A stretch of 64,000 nucleotides of DNA from a virus, in IMG/VR virus record IMGVR_UViG_3300023174_003158, positions 29,229-93,228 of that record, one strand, 5' to 3'. Shown here piece after piece: positions 55,604 to 63,688 of the stretch. The notes below the pieces were generated by a model. That model saw nothing but the letters and a program-made list of their open reading frames with translations, was not told the origin of the DNA and did not search any database. How positions within the stretch are numbered: position 1 is the stretch's first letter; the number at the start of each line of letters is the position of its first letter. The position numbers and the translations under genes are program-made.

Positions 55604-56034
55604 TATTTTTTTATTTCGGTAATAACAAATAATTTATTTCTTGAATTAATCAAATCAACCTCAGTTGCATTATATACAGGTAGTTCAGTATCTCTATAAA
55701 CAAAACTATCAAACTTGTAAGGATTATAAGTCACAATATTTCCGGTCGGCTCCTCAGGTATTTCATCACAAGGGTATTTACAATAGTCCACTAAATTACC
55801 AATAACAAACGCATGAACGTTTTTTGATTTTTCTTGTCTAACTTTCTCCATACCACGTTGTCTAACCTTGAATTCAACATTATTCAACTTTACATAATCG
55901 GCATGTAATATAACAATATTATTTTTTTGTACTGAAAAAGTGTGTTTATGTAGGTTATAATATACCTTTACTCTTTGTCCTATTAAAGAATCCTCCAAAA
56001 TTTTTTTTTGGTTTTCATTTATTAAAATTATCAT
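55603..56034 (-). CDS. Neck-region protein, unknown (143 aa)
   Basis: Begins MIILINENQKKILEDS, an N-terminus of the INENQ type, followed by KVYYNLHKHTFSVQ, NVEFKVRQRGMEKVRQEKSK and NVHAFVIGNL, a basic beta domain. An acidic Cys-containing segment (KYPCDEIPEEP) comes before the C-terminus. Both ends are coupled: 4 nt overlap with the 170-aa gene and 1 nt with the 346-aa gene. The tight coupling inside the neck operon suggests a head-tail joining role. No family name can be given. Confidence 0.6.
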   Translation of the reverse strand: MIILINENQKKILEDSLIGQRVKVYYNLHKHTFSVQKNNIVILHADYVKLNNVEFKVRQRGMEKVRQEKSKNVHAFVIGNLVDYCKYPCDEIPEEPTGNIVTYNPYKFDSFVYRDTELPVYNATEVDLINSRNKLFVITEIKK

Positions 56035-56543
56035 AATCCGTTAAAATCGTTTTGATTTACAAAAGTTGCAACTACAGTCCTATAAAAATTTTTATATCCA
56101 CCGTATGTGTGTTTTAGGTCAGAAACTACCCTACCATCATCGGAAACGCTATAGTACCTAACTTTATTTTCAGTTTCATAATACCCCAAATAATCACCAA
56201 ATAAAATATCGACACCCAAATCATCCAAAGTTTTTTGATAAATTGAAAATGTTATATTACCCGGTTCTTCTTGTCTTATTTTTGAGGTACCTAATTTTTG
56301 GTTAACCGGAGCGACTATTTTTACTAAACCATTTAGTTCGACAGGAGGTAAAAATTTAACCCCATCCTTAACGGTTTCACCATAAACATCATCGGTTTTT
56401 GTTTTATTTCTATCAACCCTATATAAAATAACCGTGAAGTTCATATCCCCATGAAGCCATTCTTGACCCATATCAATCTCAAGATTGAAATCGTCACCAC
56501 CAAAAAATTTACCTAATCTTGTTATTGGTACTAATTTTTCCAT
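56031..56543 (-). CDS. Putative neck protein, gp14-like (170 aa)
   Basis: Beta-rich, with MGQEWLHGDMNFTVILYRV near the start and FGDYLGYYETENKVRYYSV followed by YKNFYRTVVATFV near the end. T4 gp14-type neck proteins have a comparable C-terminal beta domain with a short acidic turn. It is first in the leftward neck-to-sheath operon and overlaps the next gene by 4 nt. A TATTTAT box lies 4 nt before its ATG. The assignment is tentative. Confidence 0.5.
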   Translation of the reverse strand: MEKLVPITRLGKFFGGDDFNLEIDMGQEWLHGDMNFTVILYRVDRNKTKTDDVYGETVKDGVKFLPPVELNGLVKIVAPVNQKLGTSKIRQEEPGNITFSIYQKTLDDLGVDILFGDYLGYYETENKVRYYSVSDDGRVVSDLKHTYGGYKNFYRTVVATFVNQNDFNGL

Positions 56544-56544
56544 A

Positions 56545-56573
56545 TTGATAAATATATAAACAATAACTATATT
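56545..56573 (+). promoter_or_regulatory. Sigma70-like promoter of the SNF2 helicase gene
   Basis: TTGATA (56545-56550) and TATATT (56568-56573) with exactly 17 nt between, 21 nt before the ATG at 56595. The 51-nt divergent gap is shared with the minus-strand box of the gp14-like gene. Confidence 0.6.
56548..56554 (-). promoter_or_regulatory. TATTTAT box 4 nt from the gp14-like start
   Basis: Spacer ATTG on the + strand to the start at 56543. It overlaps the -35 of the divergent promoter, so the two may compete. Confidence 0.5.
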
Positions 56574-56594
56574 TAAAATAATTTTTACATAAAA

Positions 56595-58352
56595 ATGGAA
56601 ACAAGTTTAGAGTCAAGAGCAATAACTATTCTTGAAACTTATGAAGGTGGTAATAACTATATTTTAGAATTAAAAAGAAAATCACAGATAAATAAAAAGT
56701 TTTACCCCACAAGAAGTCAAGCAGAGTACATAATTAATAATCACAATAAACAACCAAAGGTTGCAAGAAAGTGGGCGGTTCTTGATGATTATTTCGCACA
56801 AAAATTTGCAGATGATAAATTATATCCCGTAACCCCCGAAAAAGTTTATGTTGAAAAGATATTGGCGGAAAAAGAAAAGGCATATCACATTTGGGGTAAG
56901 ATGTTTGAAAGAGAAGAACTACACGAATTTTGGTTACCAAAGGCGTCAATCATAAAAGACAATACCGTTAAAGATGTTGTCATTGATTATGAAAAATATT
57001 CTCATCGTCCACCACTTACACATCAAAAAGAATCAATCCAAAAATTAGTTGAAAATAAAAAGTTTATCCTCGCCGATGATATGGGTTTAGGTAAGACAAC
57101 ATCAACAATTATTGCCGCACTTGAATCGGGGGCGAAAAAGATTTTAATTGTTTGCCCTGCAACTCTTAAAATAAATTGGAAGAGAGAAATTGAGAACTAT
57201 ACTGACAGAAGTATCTTTATTGCCGAAAGTAAAAGTTTTTCAACCGAACATGATTTTGTTATCATCAATTATGATATTATTAAAAACTTTCATAGTACCA
57301 AAGAAAAGAAGAACTCGGATATGATGAAAGCGAATTTTGATTTGGTAATTGTTGATGAGGCACATTATATAAAGAACGCTCAGGCCAAAAGAACAAAACT
57401 TATAAATGATATTGTGAAAGATATTGATAGGTTGTGGTTATTAACCGGTACTCCAATGACATCTCGTCCAATTGATTATTACAATTTATTAAGTTTAGTT
57501 GATTCTCCCGTTGCCAAAAATTGGATGGCTTATGTTATAAGATATTGTAATGGATTTCAATTTAAAGCCGGACCAAGAAAAGTTTGGAATGTTATGGGTG
57601 CAACAAACCTTGAGGAACTAAGAGATAGAACGTCAGGTACGATACTTAGGAGACTCAAGGAGGACGTTTTAGATTTGCCTGATAAGATTATCACACCAGT
57701 GTATTTAAGGTTAAAATCAAGAGAATATGAGGAGATAATGGGTGAGTATTATGATTGGTACGATAAAAATCCCGAAGAATCAAAATCACTTACGGTTCAA
57801 TTTTCAAAACTAACAAAAGTTAGACAAGTTATTGCAAATGAAAAAATAGGACAGACAATTGAACTTGCAGAAAATATATTAGAACAAGATAAGAAAGTTG
57901 TTATATTCTGTAATTTTACTGATTCATTAAATAGAATCGTGGAACATTTTGGTAAATCCTCAGTTAAGATTGATGGCTCAATGTCAAAAGATAATAGACA
58001 ACACTCAGTAGATGAATTTCAAAATAATCCAAAAGTTAAAGTTTTAGTTGGTAATATTAAAGCTGCCGGTGTTGGGATTACCCTAACATCGGGTGAAGCG
58101 GTTATTATGAATGATTTGTCTTTTTTACCCTCCGACCATGCACAGGCAGAAGATAGATGTTATAGATACGGACAAAAAAATAATGTATTAGTTTATTACC
58201 CCATTTTTGAGAATACTGTTGAAGGTGTTATATACGACATAATAAATGCAAAGAAACAAGTTATTGCAACCGTAATGGGTGATAATCAAAACTCGGCCGA
58301 TTCCGCAGAAGAAATATTACAAAGAATTAACGATTTGAGAAATAAAAGTTAA
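56595..58352 (+). CDS. SNF2-family DNA helicase / annealing helicase (585 aa)
   Basis: Superfamily 2 ATPase of the SNF2/SMARCAL1 branch, the likely counterpart of T4 UvsW in remodelling stalled forks and recombination intermediates. Motifs: I DDMGLGKTT at 161-169, Ia CPATLKINWKREIE, II DEAH at 254-257, III LLTGTP at 282-287, V VGNIKAAGVGITLTSG, VI QAEDRCYRYGQ. The N-terminal 140 residues are an accessory domain without recognised family. It is one of few + strand genes, with a sigma70-like promoter, consistent with early expression. It converges with the 145-aa gene, overlapping 4 nt. Confidence 0.9.
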   Translation: METSLESRAITILETYEGGNNYILELKRKSQINKKFYPTRSQAEYIINNHNKQPKVARKWAVLDDYFAQKFADDKLYPVTPEKVYVEKILAEKEKAYHIWGKMFEREELHEFWLPKASIIKDNTVKDVVIDYEKYSHRPPLTHQKESIQKLVENKKFILADDMGLGKTTSTIIAALESGAKKILIVCPATLKINWKREIENYTDRSIFIAESKSFSTEHDFVIINYDIIKNFHSTKEKKNSDMMKANFDLVIVDEAHYIKNAQAKRTKLINDIVKDIDRLWLLTGTPMTSRPIDYYNLLSLVDSPVAKNWMAYVIRYCNGFQFKAGPRKVWNVMGATNLEELRDRTSGTILRRLKEDVLDLPDKIITPVYLRLKSREYEEIMGEYYDWYDKNPEESKSLTVQFSKLTKVRQVIANEKIGQTIELAENILEQDKKVVIFCNFTDSLNRIVEHFGKSSVKIDGSMSKDNRQHSVDEFQNNPKVKVLVGNIKAAGVGITLTSGEAVIMNDLSFLPSDHAQAEDRCYRYGQKNNVLVYYPIFENTVEGVIYDIINAKKQVIATVMGDNQNSADSAEEILQRINDLRNKS

Positions 58353-58786
58353 ACTTCTATTGTAAATAATTTAGGTTCATAAGTTGCAACATAACCCCCC
58401 AATCTTAATCTTGAACCTGATTTTATTACTGTTAAAATGGATATATCCAACTCAGATAAAATTTCGTGTCTTTCGATAATACAACCTAAAGTCAAGTATT
58501 CATTTTGTTTATCCAATATTTGAAACTTGAACCCGGGACCTGGTTTAAAATTATTTCTTTTATCCGAGAATATTTTTATCATTTTAGTTGTTGCTCTTTG
58601 GCACAAATCTTCAATCTCCTTATCATCCACATTTGAAAGATTTCTTTTATCCGACATCCTGTCATAGGCGTGGGGAGAAATATACCAAGTAATAATTGGG
58701 GAAAAATATGCATCAGTTTGGAAGGGGGTTGACTCAGGGTTTATCCACTCCTTCAATAATTTTTTAATTACATTTTTTATACTCAC
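58349..58786 (-). CDS. Unknown protein with GTG start (145 aa)
   Basis: I choose GTG at 58786 over an ATG at 58858 because the longer reading passes through a perfect terminator stem (58802-58825), and because a TATTTAT box lies exactly 4 nt before the GTG. The protein starts SIKNVIKKLLKEWINPEST, then ISPHAYDRMSDKRNLSNVDD, and ends in two short beta segments (GSRLRLGGYVATYEPKLF). The HAYDRM motif followed by helices resembles small toxin-like or nuclease-like folds but no catalytic set is complete. Function unknown. Confidence 0.6.
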   Translation of the reverse strand: MSIKNVIKKLLKEWINPESTPFQTDAYFSPIITWYISPHAYDRMSDKRNLSNVDDKEIEDLCQRATTKMIKIFSDKRNNFKPGPGFKFQILDKQNEYLTLGCIIERHEILSELDISILTVIKSGSRLRLGGYVATYEPKLFTIEV

Positions 58787-58790
58787 AAAT

Positions 58791-58797
58791 ATAAATA
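58791..58797 (-). promoter_or_regulatory. TATTTAT box 4 nt from the GTG start
   Basis: Spacer AAAT on the + strand; abuts the terminator tail of the candidate RNA. Confidence 0.5.
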
Positions 58798-58825
58798 TAA
58801 AAAGGGGAGTAAAAAAATACTCCCC
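58797..58825 (-). terminator. Terminator of the candidate small RNA
   Basis: AGGGGAGTA (58802-58810) and TACTCCCCT (58817-58825) form a perfect 9-bp stem with a 6-nt loop, followed on the minus strand by a run of T. Confidence 0.9.
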
Positions 58826-58906
58826 TATTAAAATATGTGGTTTAGATATTGGTTTCAAAACAATTCAGGAGACCACTAACCTTGAATTACCTTATTGAAA
58901 CCGTTT
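58797..58906 (-). ncRNA. Candidate structured small RNA (about 110 nt)
   Basis: A minus-strand unit with promoter, structure and terminator but no reading frame. P1: GGUUUCAA (58901-58894) pairs with UUGAAACC (58857-58850). P2 inside it: AAUUCAAGG (58887-58879) pairs with CCUGAAUU (58868-58861), one A bulged. The 10-nt P2 loop contains GUGGU (58875-58871), complementary to ACCAC (58840-58836) in the linker before the terminator, so an H-type pseudoknot can form. The 5' end is placed about 6 nt after the promoter box and the 3' end at the terminator U-run. No known RNA family recognised. Coordinates may be off by one. Confidence 0.6.
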
Positions 58907-58911
58907 ATAAC

Positions 58912-58942
58912 ACAAAGATAAAGTAAAGATTTGAACTAACAA
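58912..58942 (-). promoter_or_regulatory. Bacteroidetes-type promoter of the candidate RNA
   Basis: Minus strand TTTG (58942-58939), 19 nt, then TATCTTTG (58919-58912). This is a full match to the Bacteroidetes consensus TTTG / TAnnTTTG with the usual spacing. It points leftward into the structured region, away from the + strand neck gene. Confidence 0.7.
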
Positions 58943-58966
58943 AAAAATTTTTATTTGAAATCATAA

Positions 58967-58973
58967 TATTTAT
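58967..58973 (+). promoter_or_regulatory. TATTTAT box 4 nt from the neck gene start
   Basis: Spacer AAAT to the ATG at 58978. Same geometry as on the minus strand, showing the box follows gene orientation. Confidence 0.5.
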
Positions 58974-58977
58974 AAAT

Positions 58978-60102
58978 ATGTCAGTAATCCAAGAACCAGA
59001 AAGGTCAAAAATTTATACAAGAGTTAAACATCTTCTCGGTGCACCTATTAGAAGTATCGAAATTGAAGATGAAATGATGGATTCCTTAATGGAATTATCA
59101 ATCCAAGATTACGAACAATATATTCAGGATTGGTTAATTGAAACCAATTGGACTAATTTAGTTAATCTTGATATGAGTAAACAATCTGTTGCAAACGCTC
59201 TAATAACTAGAACATTTGATTTTGAGAAGCAATTCCAATTCGCATATTCAAAAATAGTTGGACTACAACAAGTAGGGCCTTGGGCGTTAAAACAAGATTA
59301 TTTTGATTTGGTTGAAAATCAACAAACATACGAAATACCGGCAGGTAGAGAAATTAATGAATTATTGTGGTTTAGTGATAGACCGTACGGAATTTTCGGA
59401 CAAATGGGGTTGGGAGGTTTTGGATTTGGATTTGATGGTGCCGGTCTTGGAGCGAATCAATCGGGATACGCACAATTTGGAGGACAAGGTTCATATTTTA
59501 TGATGTCCGGATTTGATTACTTAGTCAGGGCACAGGAGTCAAATATACTTAGCAGAATATTTGGTGCGAATTTAACATACAGAGTTACCGCACTTCCTGA
59601 TGGTAAAAAATTAATCCACTTAATGAATACGCCTGGTGGTAGATTTAATTGGTCGAACTATAGTTCTTATTCAGGTAAAAAAGTTTGGTATTGGTATTAT
59701 GAGGTTGATGGTAGAGATAGAAATGATTGTTTAAAATTAAATCCTGACATCGTACGTTTACCCTCGGATGTTCCATTGGAGGCCATTGGTTGGAACGATT
59801 TAAATGAACCCGCTAAGCAATGGGTTAGAAGATGGTTTACCGCATATGTTAAAGAAACGTTAGGTAGAGTTAGAGGAAAATATAGTGGTAATTTAAAAAC
59901 GCCCGACTCTGAAATACAAATGGATTATACAAGTCTTTTGACCGAAGGTAAAGATGAAAAAACAAAACTAGAAGAAGAGTTAAAATTAAGATTAGAAAGA
60001 TTAAGACCGGAAAAACAAATGGAAAAAGAAGCATTGATTGCGGAAAATCTTAACAAACAACTTAAATTTAGGGCTTTCCAAAGGCAAATATATGTTATAT
60101 AA
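58978..60102 (+). CDS. Putative neck / head-tail connector protein, gp13-like (374 aa)
   Basis: An N-terminal helical domain (KIYTRVKHLLGAPIRSIEIE then MDSLMELSIQDYEQYIQDW) resembles head-tail connector proteins. A Gly-rich insertion follows at about 140-180 (GQMGLGGFGFGFDGAGLG), and then a central domain with NEPAKQWVRRWFTAYVKETL. The C-terminal 70 residues are a charged helix (KLEEELKLRLERLRPEKQ). Plausible partner of the gp14-like protein, but on the opposite strand. The Gly/Phe/Gln-rich stretch is odd for a neck protein. gp13 identity is inferred from domain layout. Confidence 0.6.
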   Translation: MSVIQEPERSKIYTRVKHLLGAPIRSIEIEDEMMDSLMELSIQDYEQYIQDWLIETNWTNLVNLDMSKQSVANALITRTFDFEKQFQFAYSKIVGLQQVGPWALKQDYFDLVENQQTYEIPAGREINELLWFSDRPYGIFGQMGLGGFGFGFDGAGLGANQSGYAQFGGQGSYFMMSGFDYLVRAQESNILSRIFGANLTYRVTALPDGKKLIHLMNTPGGRFNWSNYSSYSGKKVWYWYYEVDGRDRNDCLKLNPDIVRLPSDVPLEAIGWNDLNEPAKQWVRRWFTAYVKETLGRVRGKYSGNLKTPDSEIQMDYTSLLTEGKDEKTKLEEELKLRLERLRPEKQMEKEALIAENLNKQLKFRAFQRQIYVI

Positions 60103-60108
60103 TTTAAT

Positions 60109-60444
60109 ATGGCAATTATAAAATCACTACCGGTACAGAAAAGAATAAATGGTTACATTGTAAACGTATCAGAAACCGCAATGGTAACCGAAACAGATTA
60201 TTCCACAACAGGCGAAGAATGTATTATTGTTAAAGGAGTCCTACATTCAAAAATTATTTTAGATTCAAATACAACGGAACATACCGTTATTAAATGTTTA
60301 ACTCAAGTAACAATACAACCAAATATCGGCAAAATTGACGAAGAATACGACGAAATTGTTGCCGATAAAGGTGCGTGTATTGAATTTAGATTTTGTAATG
60401 GAAACTGGTTTATTTTATCGAGTGATGGGTTAAAACAATCATAG
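60109..60444 (+). CDS. Small virion-like beta protein (111 aa)
   Basis: Follows the neck gene by 6 nt, so the two form a + strand pair. The protein is all-beta with KRINGYIVNVSETAM, KIILDSNTTEHTVIKCLTQV and a C-terminal ACIEFRFCNGNWFILSSDG. This last block, ending in WxIxSSDG, is common in small phage surface or connector proteins. Exact role unknown. Its stop converges with the polymerase stop, overlapping 6 nt, with no terminator between. Confidence 0.6.
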   Translation: MAIIKSLPVQKRINGYIVNVSETAMVTETDYSTTGEECIIVKGVLHSKIILDSNTTEHTVIKCLTQVTIQPNIGKIDEEYDEIVADKGACIEFRFCNGNWFILSSDGLKQS

Positions 60445-63207
60445 ATTTTCTTCCCACCCCTCTTCAGCCAATTCATAAATGTAATTTGGGTCAATATTAG
60501 TTTTTTCCCAAAACTTTATTTCATCCTCGGACATATCTAACAAATCCTCTTTTAATCTATCTTGGTCTCCCTCTTCAAAAGGAACACCACTTATAAGTTC
60601 ACATTGTTCGGTTGTAAATATTCCTCTGTCTTTTGGTTCATCAACAAGTAAACCATCCCTCACCTCTTGTTTAAATACAACTAACAAAGGTTCAATTCTC
60701 TTATTAAAAGTTGTAATAGCTCTGGCGACATTATATTCTCCGGTCATATTTGGGTTAGATTCTAATACACTTTGTTCTAACATATAACAATTAATTTGAA
60801 CGTATCCTTCAGGTATCGGTTTTCCGTGAGCCAACATATATTCTTCTTGTAATTTTTTTGTTGGTTTGGTTATTTTTTGAACGTCACCTTGAGATGCCTT
60901 TGTACCATTATTAACATAATAAATTACATCACCAAGATTAACGTTTAATTTATTTTTTATTGCTAATTCAAGATGTGCCATCATTGACATCGCTCCACCC
61001 GCCTTTGTTTTCTGTGTTGACCTCTTTTTATAATCCTCCATTGTGAGTTTAACTTTTGCTCTCTGTGCGATTTTCATCAATGGTATTTGTTTGTCAAAAA
61101 TCTTTTGTAGATACTCATAATAATATTCAACAAACTCTTTTCCTTTACCCTCAAGAAGAAGTTTCACCGCAACATCCAAGAAGTCCTCAATATATAGGGG
61201 GAGTTTTTTACTTTTAATTGAATTACCGGTAAGTTTAATTTTACCATTAGATTCCATAACCGCATAGTTTTTTCTTGATAAATTAATACAACTATCCCAA
61301 GTACCATCACAATCTAACCCCATCTCATTTTTCATGAAAATATCATTAAACTCCGCAACATCCGCATCATACCCTCTATATTCTTTATCCTTTTCTACCA
61401 ACCAATTATTACCTTTACCAATATAAATTCTATCATCAACACCCCCATCAGGTAATGAAAAGTTCACACCATCCGTATCAAGAACAAGAACTGAATATCC
61501 TTTATTCATAAAAAACTTAACCATTTGACGAAGATATTGTCTACCGGTACACGTAATTTGTTCTCCACAATCAACGTCACCCCAATTAAAAACGTGGGGT
61601 GCGCTCAAACTACCAAAAAACGCATTTATAAAAATCTTAATTGGTAATTGTAATGTGTCGTATTTCTGTGATAATTTTTTATCGGTATTTTTATACTTAC
61701 CCGCCAAATTTTTATACTTTATTCTTGTTCCTCTAAAATAAGATAAAAATCCTTTCATTACTCCTGTTACATCACATTTGGGAAAAATATCATGAACCAA
61801 TTGAATTGATGGATAAAGAGAACTAAAATCCAATTTTAATACGTCTTTTGAATAACCAACCTTTAATAATCTTGAAAGTCCACCAACAAAATCTCTTTTC
61901 TTTTGTTTTTCAGGAACGGCCAAATTATTTTTATACGACCACGCCAACATAATCATTCTCCATAAAGTTGCAGTCCCCATAGTTGAAACTCTCTCATATG
62001 TTGTTGGAATCATGGACGCAAGGAGAAATGAAGATTGATTAAACTCTTGGTCTACCTTTAATGTCTCATCCAAATCATCATCAAGATACATTTCTACAAG
62101 TTTATCGCCCGTAATTTTCTTATATACACCGGGATATTTGATATCCAAATCACTATACTCACTTGCCTTTTTATAGTTACCATTATTAATATTTAACCAA
62201 TACTCTTCCTTTTGGGTATACATTTTACCAATATCGGTATGTTCGATATACACACGGTCAGCAGATTCCGCCTTAATATATTTTGTAATATATTTAAGAC
62301 CGGCAGATTTGATACTTGAATTTATCGCCTGAGCCCTACGAACGGCATGAATAATATCAATAACGTTATAACCCCAAATCGAAGTTTGAGTGTATTCCTC
62401 AACCTCATTTGCAAGTTTTAACATACTTTCTTTTCTTGTAAACGAATGTGCGGGATTCAATGACTTACAGATATTTTTTGGATTAATACCCAATAATTTA
62501 CATCTTTCGAATATCCAATGCCAATCGAAATTGGCAGAATTATACCCACCAATAATACTTGGTTTTATTTCATCAATAACTTTAAAAAATTCTGTGATTG
62601 CATTTTTCTCCTCAGACACGTCTATACATTCAATAACCCTGTGATACCCTTTATTTGTCTTTATTCCAATCATAAAGATACGACCGTCCTTTGGCTCCAA
62701 TGATGTGGTCTCCAAGTCAAATACAAGTCTGGTGACCTGATTATAGTCCTCAAAACCTTTGAATAATCTTTTTTCTTTTTGTATGAGATATTGTTCTACG
62801 GGAGGGAGAACCAATATTTTTTCCTTACCCCTTTCACCCCACGGGTCTATTCCACCATCACGGAAAAATTGAATAAGAGACCTATATCCCTTTAACGACT
62901 TAACCATAAAAGTTAAGCCATTTTTCATTCTCTCATCACCACCGGTTTCCAACTTATCAATGGTAATACCATACTTCGACATTGAAGATTTTTGAAGTTC
63001 TTTTGAATCATTATAGAACTTCATACCACGCAAGTCTCCAACCCAAGCAAATGGAATAAACGTGTCTTTTCTAATTTCTTTACCTTTACCGGGGATTTCT
63101 TTTACTTTGTAAACGCACTCTGTAGCATAATCATATTCGAGCGCAACAATAAATTCTTCTGGGTCTCCTCCGTGCAAGAAGGATTCAATTTCTTTACTAT
63201 CAATCAT
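60439..63207 (-). CDS. gp43: DNA polymerase, family B, gp43-like (922 aa)
   Basis: Replicative polymerase with proofreading. Exonuclease: Exo I FDLETTSL with D164/E166, Exo II GYNSANFDWHW with N223 and D228, Exo III region around 280-310. Polymerase: motif A LDFSSLYPSI with D460, motif B KIFINAFFGS with K524 and N528, and motif C LDTDG with D577/D579. The residue before DTD is Leu where many family B enzymes have Tyr-Gly or Tyr-x. T4 gp43 is 898 aa. A hairpin with TTTCACA arms lies in its leader, reminiscent of the translational operator of T4 gene 43. Confidence 0.93.
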   Translation of the reverse strand: MIDSKEIESFLHGGDPEEFIVALEYDYATECVYKVKEIPGKGKEIRKDTFIPFAWVGDLRGMKFYNDSKELQKSSMSKYGITIDKLETGGDERMKNGLTFMVKSLKGYRSLIQFFRDGGIDPWGERGKEKILVLPPVEQYLIQKEKRLFKGFEDYNQVTRLVFDLETTSLEPKDGRIFMIGIKTNKGYHRVIECIDVSEEKNAITEFFKVIDEIKPSIIGGYNSANFDWHWIFERCKLLGINPKNICKSLNPAHSFTRKESMLKLANEVEEYTQTSIWGYNVIDIIHAVRRAQAINSSIKSAGLKYITKYIKAESADRVYIEHTDIGKMYTQKEEYWLNINNGNYKKASEYSDLDIKYPGVYKKITGDKLVEMYLDDDLDETLKVDQEFNQSSFLLASMIPTTYERVSTMGTATLWRMIMLAWSYKNNLAVPEKQKKRDFVGGLSRLLKVGYSKDVLKLDFSSLYPSIQLVHDIFPKCDVTGVMKGFLSYFRGTRIKYKNLAGKYKNTDKKLSQKYDTLQLPIKIFINAFFGSLSAPHVFNWGDVDCGEQITCTGRQYLRQMVKFFMNKGYSVLVLDTDGVNFSLPDGGVDDRIYIGKGNNWLVEKDKEYRGYDADVAEFNDIFMKNEMGLDCDGTWDSCINLSRKNYAVMESNGKIKLTGNSIKSKKLPLYIEDFLDVAVKLLLEGKGKEFVEYYYEYLQKIFDKQIPLMKIAQRAKVKLTMEDYKKRSTQKTKAGGAMSMMAHLELAIKNKLNVNLGDVIYYVNNGTKASQGDVQKITKPTKKLQEEYMLAHGKPIPEGYVQINCYMLEQSVLESNPNMTGEYNVARAITTFNKRIEPLLVVFKQEVRDGLLVDEPKDRGIFTTEQCELISGVPFEEGDQDRLKEDLLDMSEDEIKFWEKTNIDPNYIYELAEEGWEENL

Positions 63208-63233
63208 ATATAAATTTCGAGTGGATTATTAGC

Positions 63234-63250
63234 TTTCACAACATGTGAAA
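63234..63250 (-). promoter_or_regulatory. Hairpin in the polymerase leader
   Basis: TTTCACA (63234-63240) pairs with TGTGAAA (63244-63250) around a 3-nt loop, 26 nt before the ATG and about 24 nt after the -10. Shares its half-site with the inverted repeat at 23383-23423. Might be an autoregulatory operator; unproven. Confidence 0.45.
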
Positions 63251-63273
63251 TTTCCCTTACTCATTCATTTATA

Positions 63274-63302
63274 AATATAGAAAAAATATTTTACAGGTCA
63301 AA
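63274..63302 (-). promoter_or_regulatory. Sigma70-like early promoter of the polymerase gene
   Basis: Minus strand TTTGACC from 63302 and TATATT (63279-63274), 16 nt between TTGACC and TATATT. A TATTTAT box overlaps the -10 (63271-63277), so the site could serve early and late. Confidence 0.55.
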
Positions 63303-63303
63303 C

Positions 63304-63684
63304 CTAAGAACAACAAAACCCTAACTCACTTATCGAATCACCAATATTAATAAATAACTCCTGTCTTAGGGGTAAGATTAACGCACCGGTAGAATCATTA
63401 AAAACAAACTCTACCTTATATCTACCAACAGTTGATGTTTGAATTGTGCTAAATTTATATGTGACAACATAATCTAAACTAACACCATCCATATCCAATT
63501 CAGTAACTATCTCACAAGGTTGCTGAGCGATTTTTATAAGTCCCGTTTTAACGTCATACATAGAAAAAGAAATAGAAGCGTTATCAAAATCCGTTACAGG
63601 GTTTTGAAAATCACTTCTACCATCCTTAATAAGGTATAATTTTAATACAGGTAGGTTCGCATTTTTTTTAATGAAAAATTCCAT
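63304..63684 (-). CDS. Small virion-like protein (126 aa)
   Basis: All-beta, with MEFFIKKNANLPVLKLYLIK then DFDNASISFSMYDVKTGLIK, and later GRYKVEFVFNDSTGALILPL and RQELFINIGDS. This resembles small Ig-like or BppU-N-type phage proteins that attach to fibres or collars, but no firm family can be given. The C-terminus ends in two cysteines (GFCCS). It begins 4 nt after a TATTTAT box with the same spacer as the HAD gene. The polymerase promoter starts within its stop region. Confidence 0.6.
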   Translation of the reverse strand: MEFFIKKNANLPVLKLYLIKDGRSDFQNPVTDFDNASISFSMYDVKTGLIKIAQQPCEIVTELDMDGVSLDYVVTYKFSTIQTSTVGRYKVEFVFNDSTGALILPLRQELFINIGDSISELGFCCS

Positions 63685-63688
63685 AACA

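Noticed and set aside
58787-58858. N-terminal extension of the 145-aa protein to ATG 58858 with a hydrophobic stretch
   Set aside because: The extra codons cross a perfect terminator stem; the GTG at 58786 has the standard 4-nt box spacing.
58843-58910. tRNA in the 58860 gap
   Set aside because: The nested helices lack an acceptor stem, anticodon arm and CCA-compatible end.
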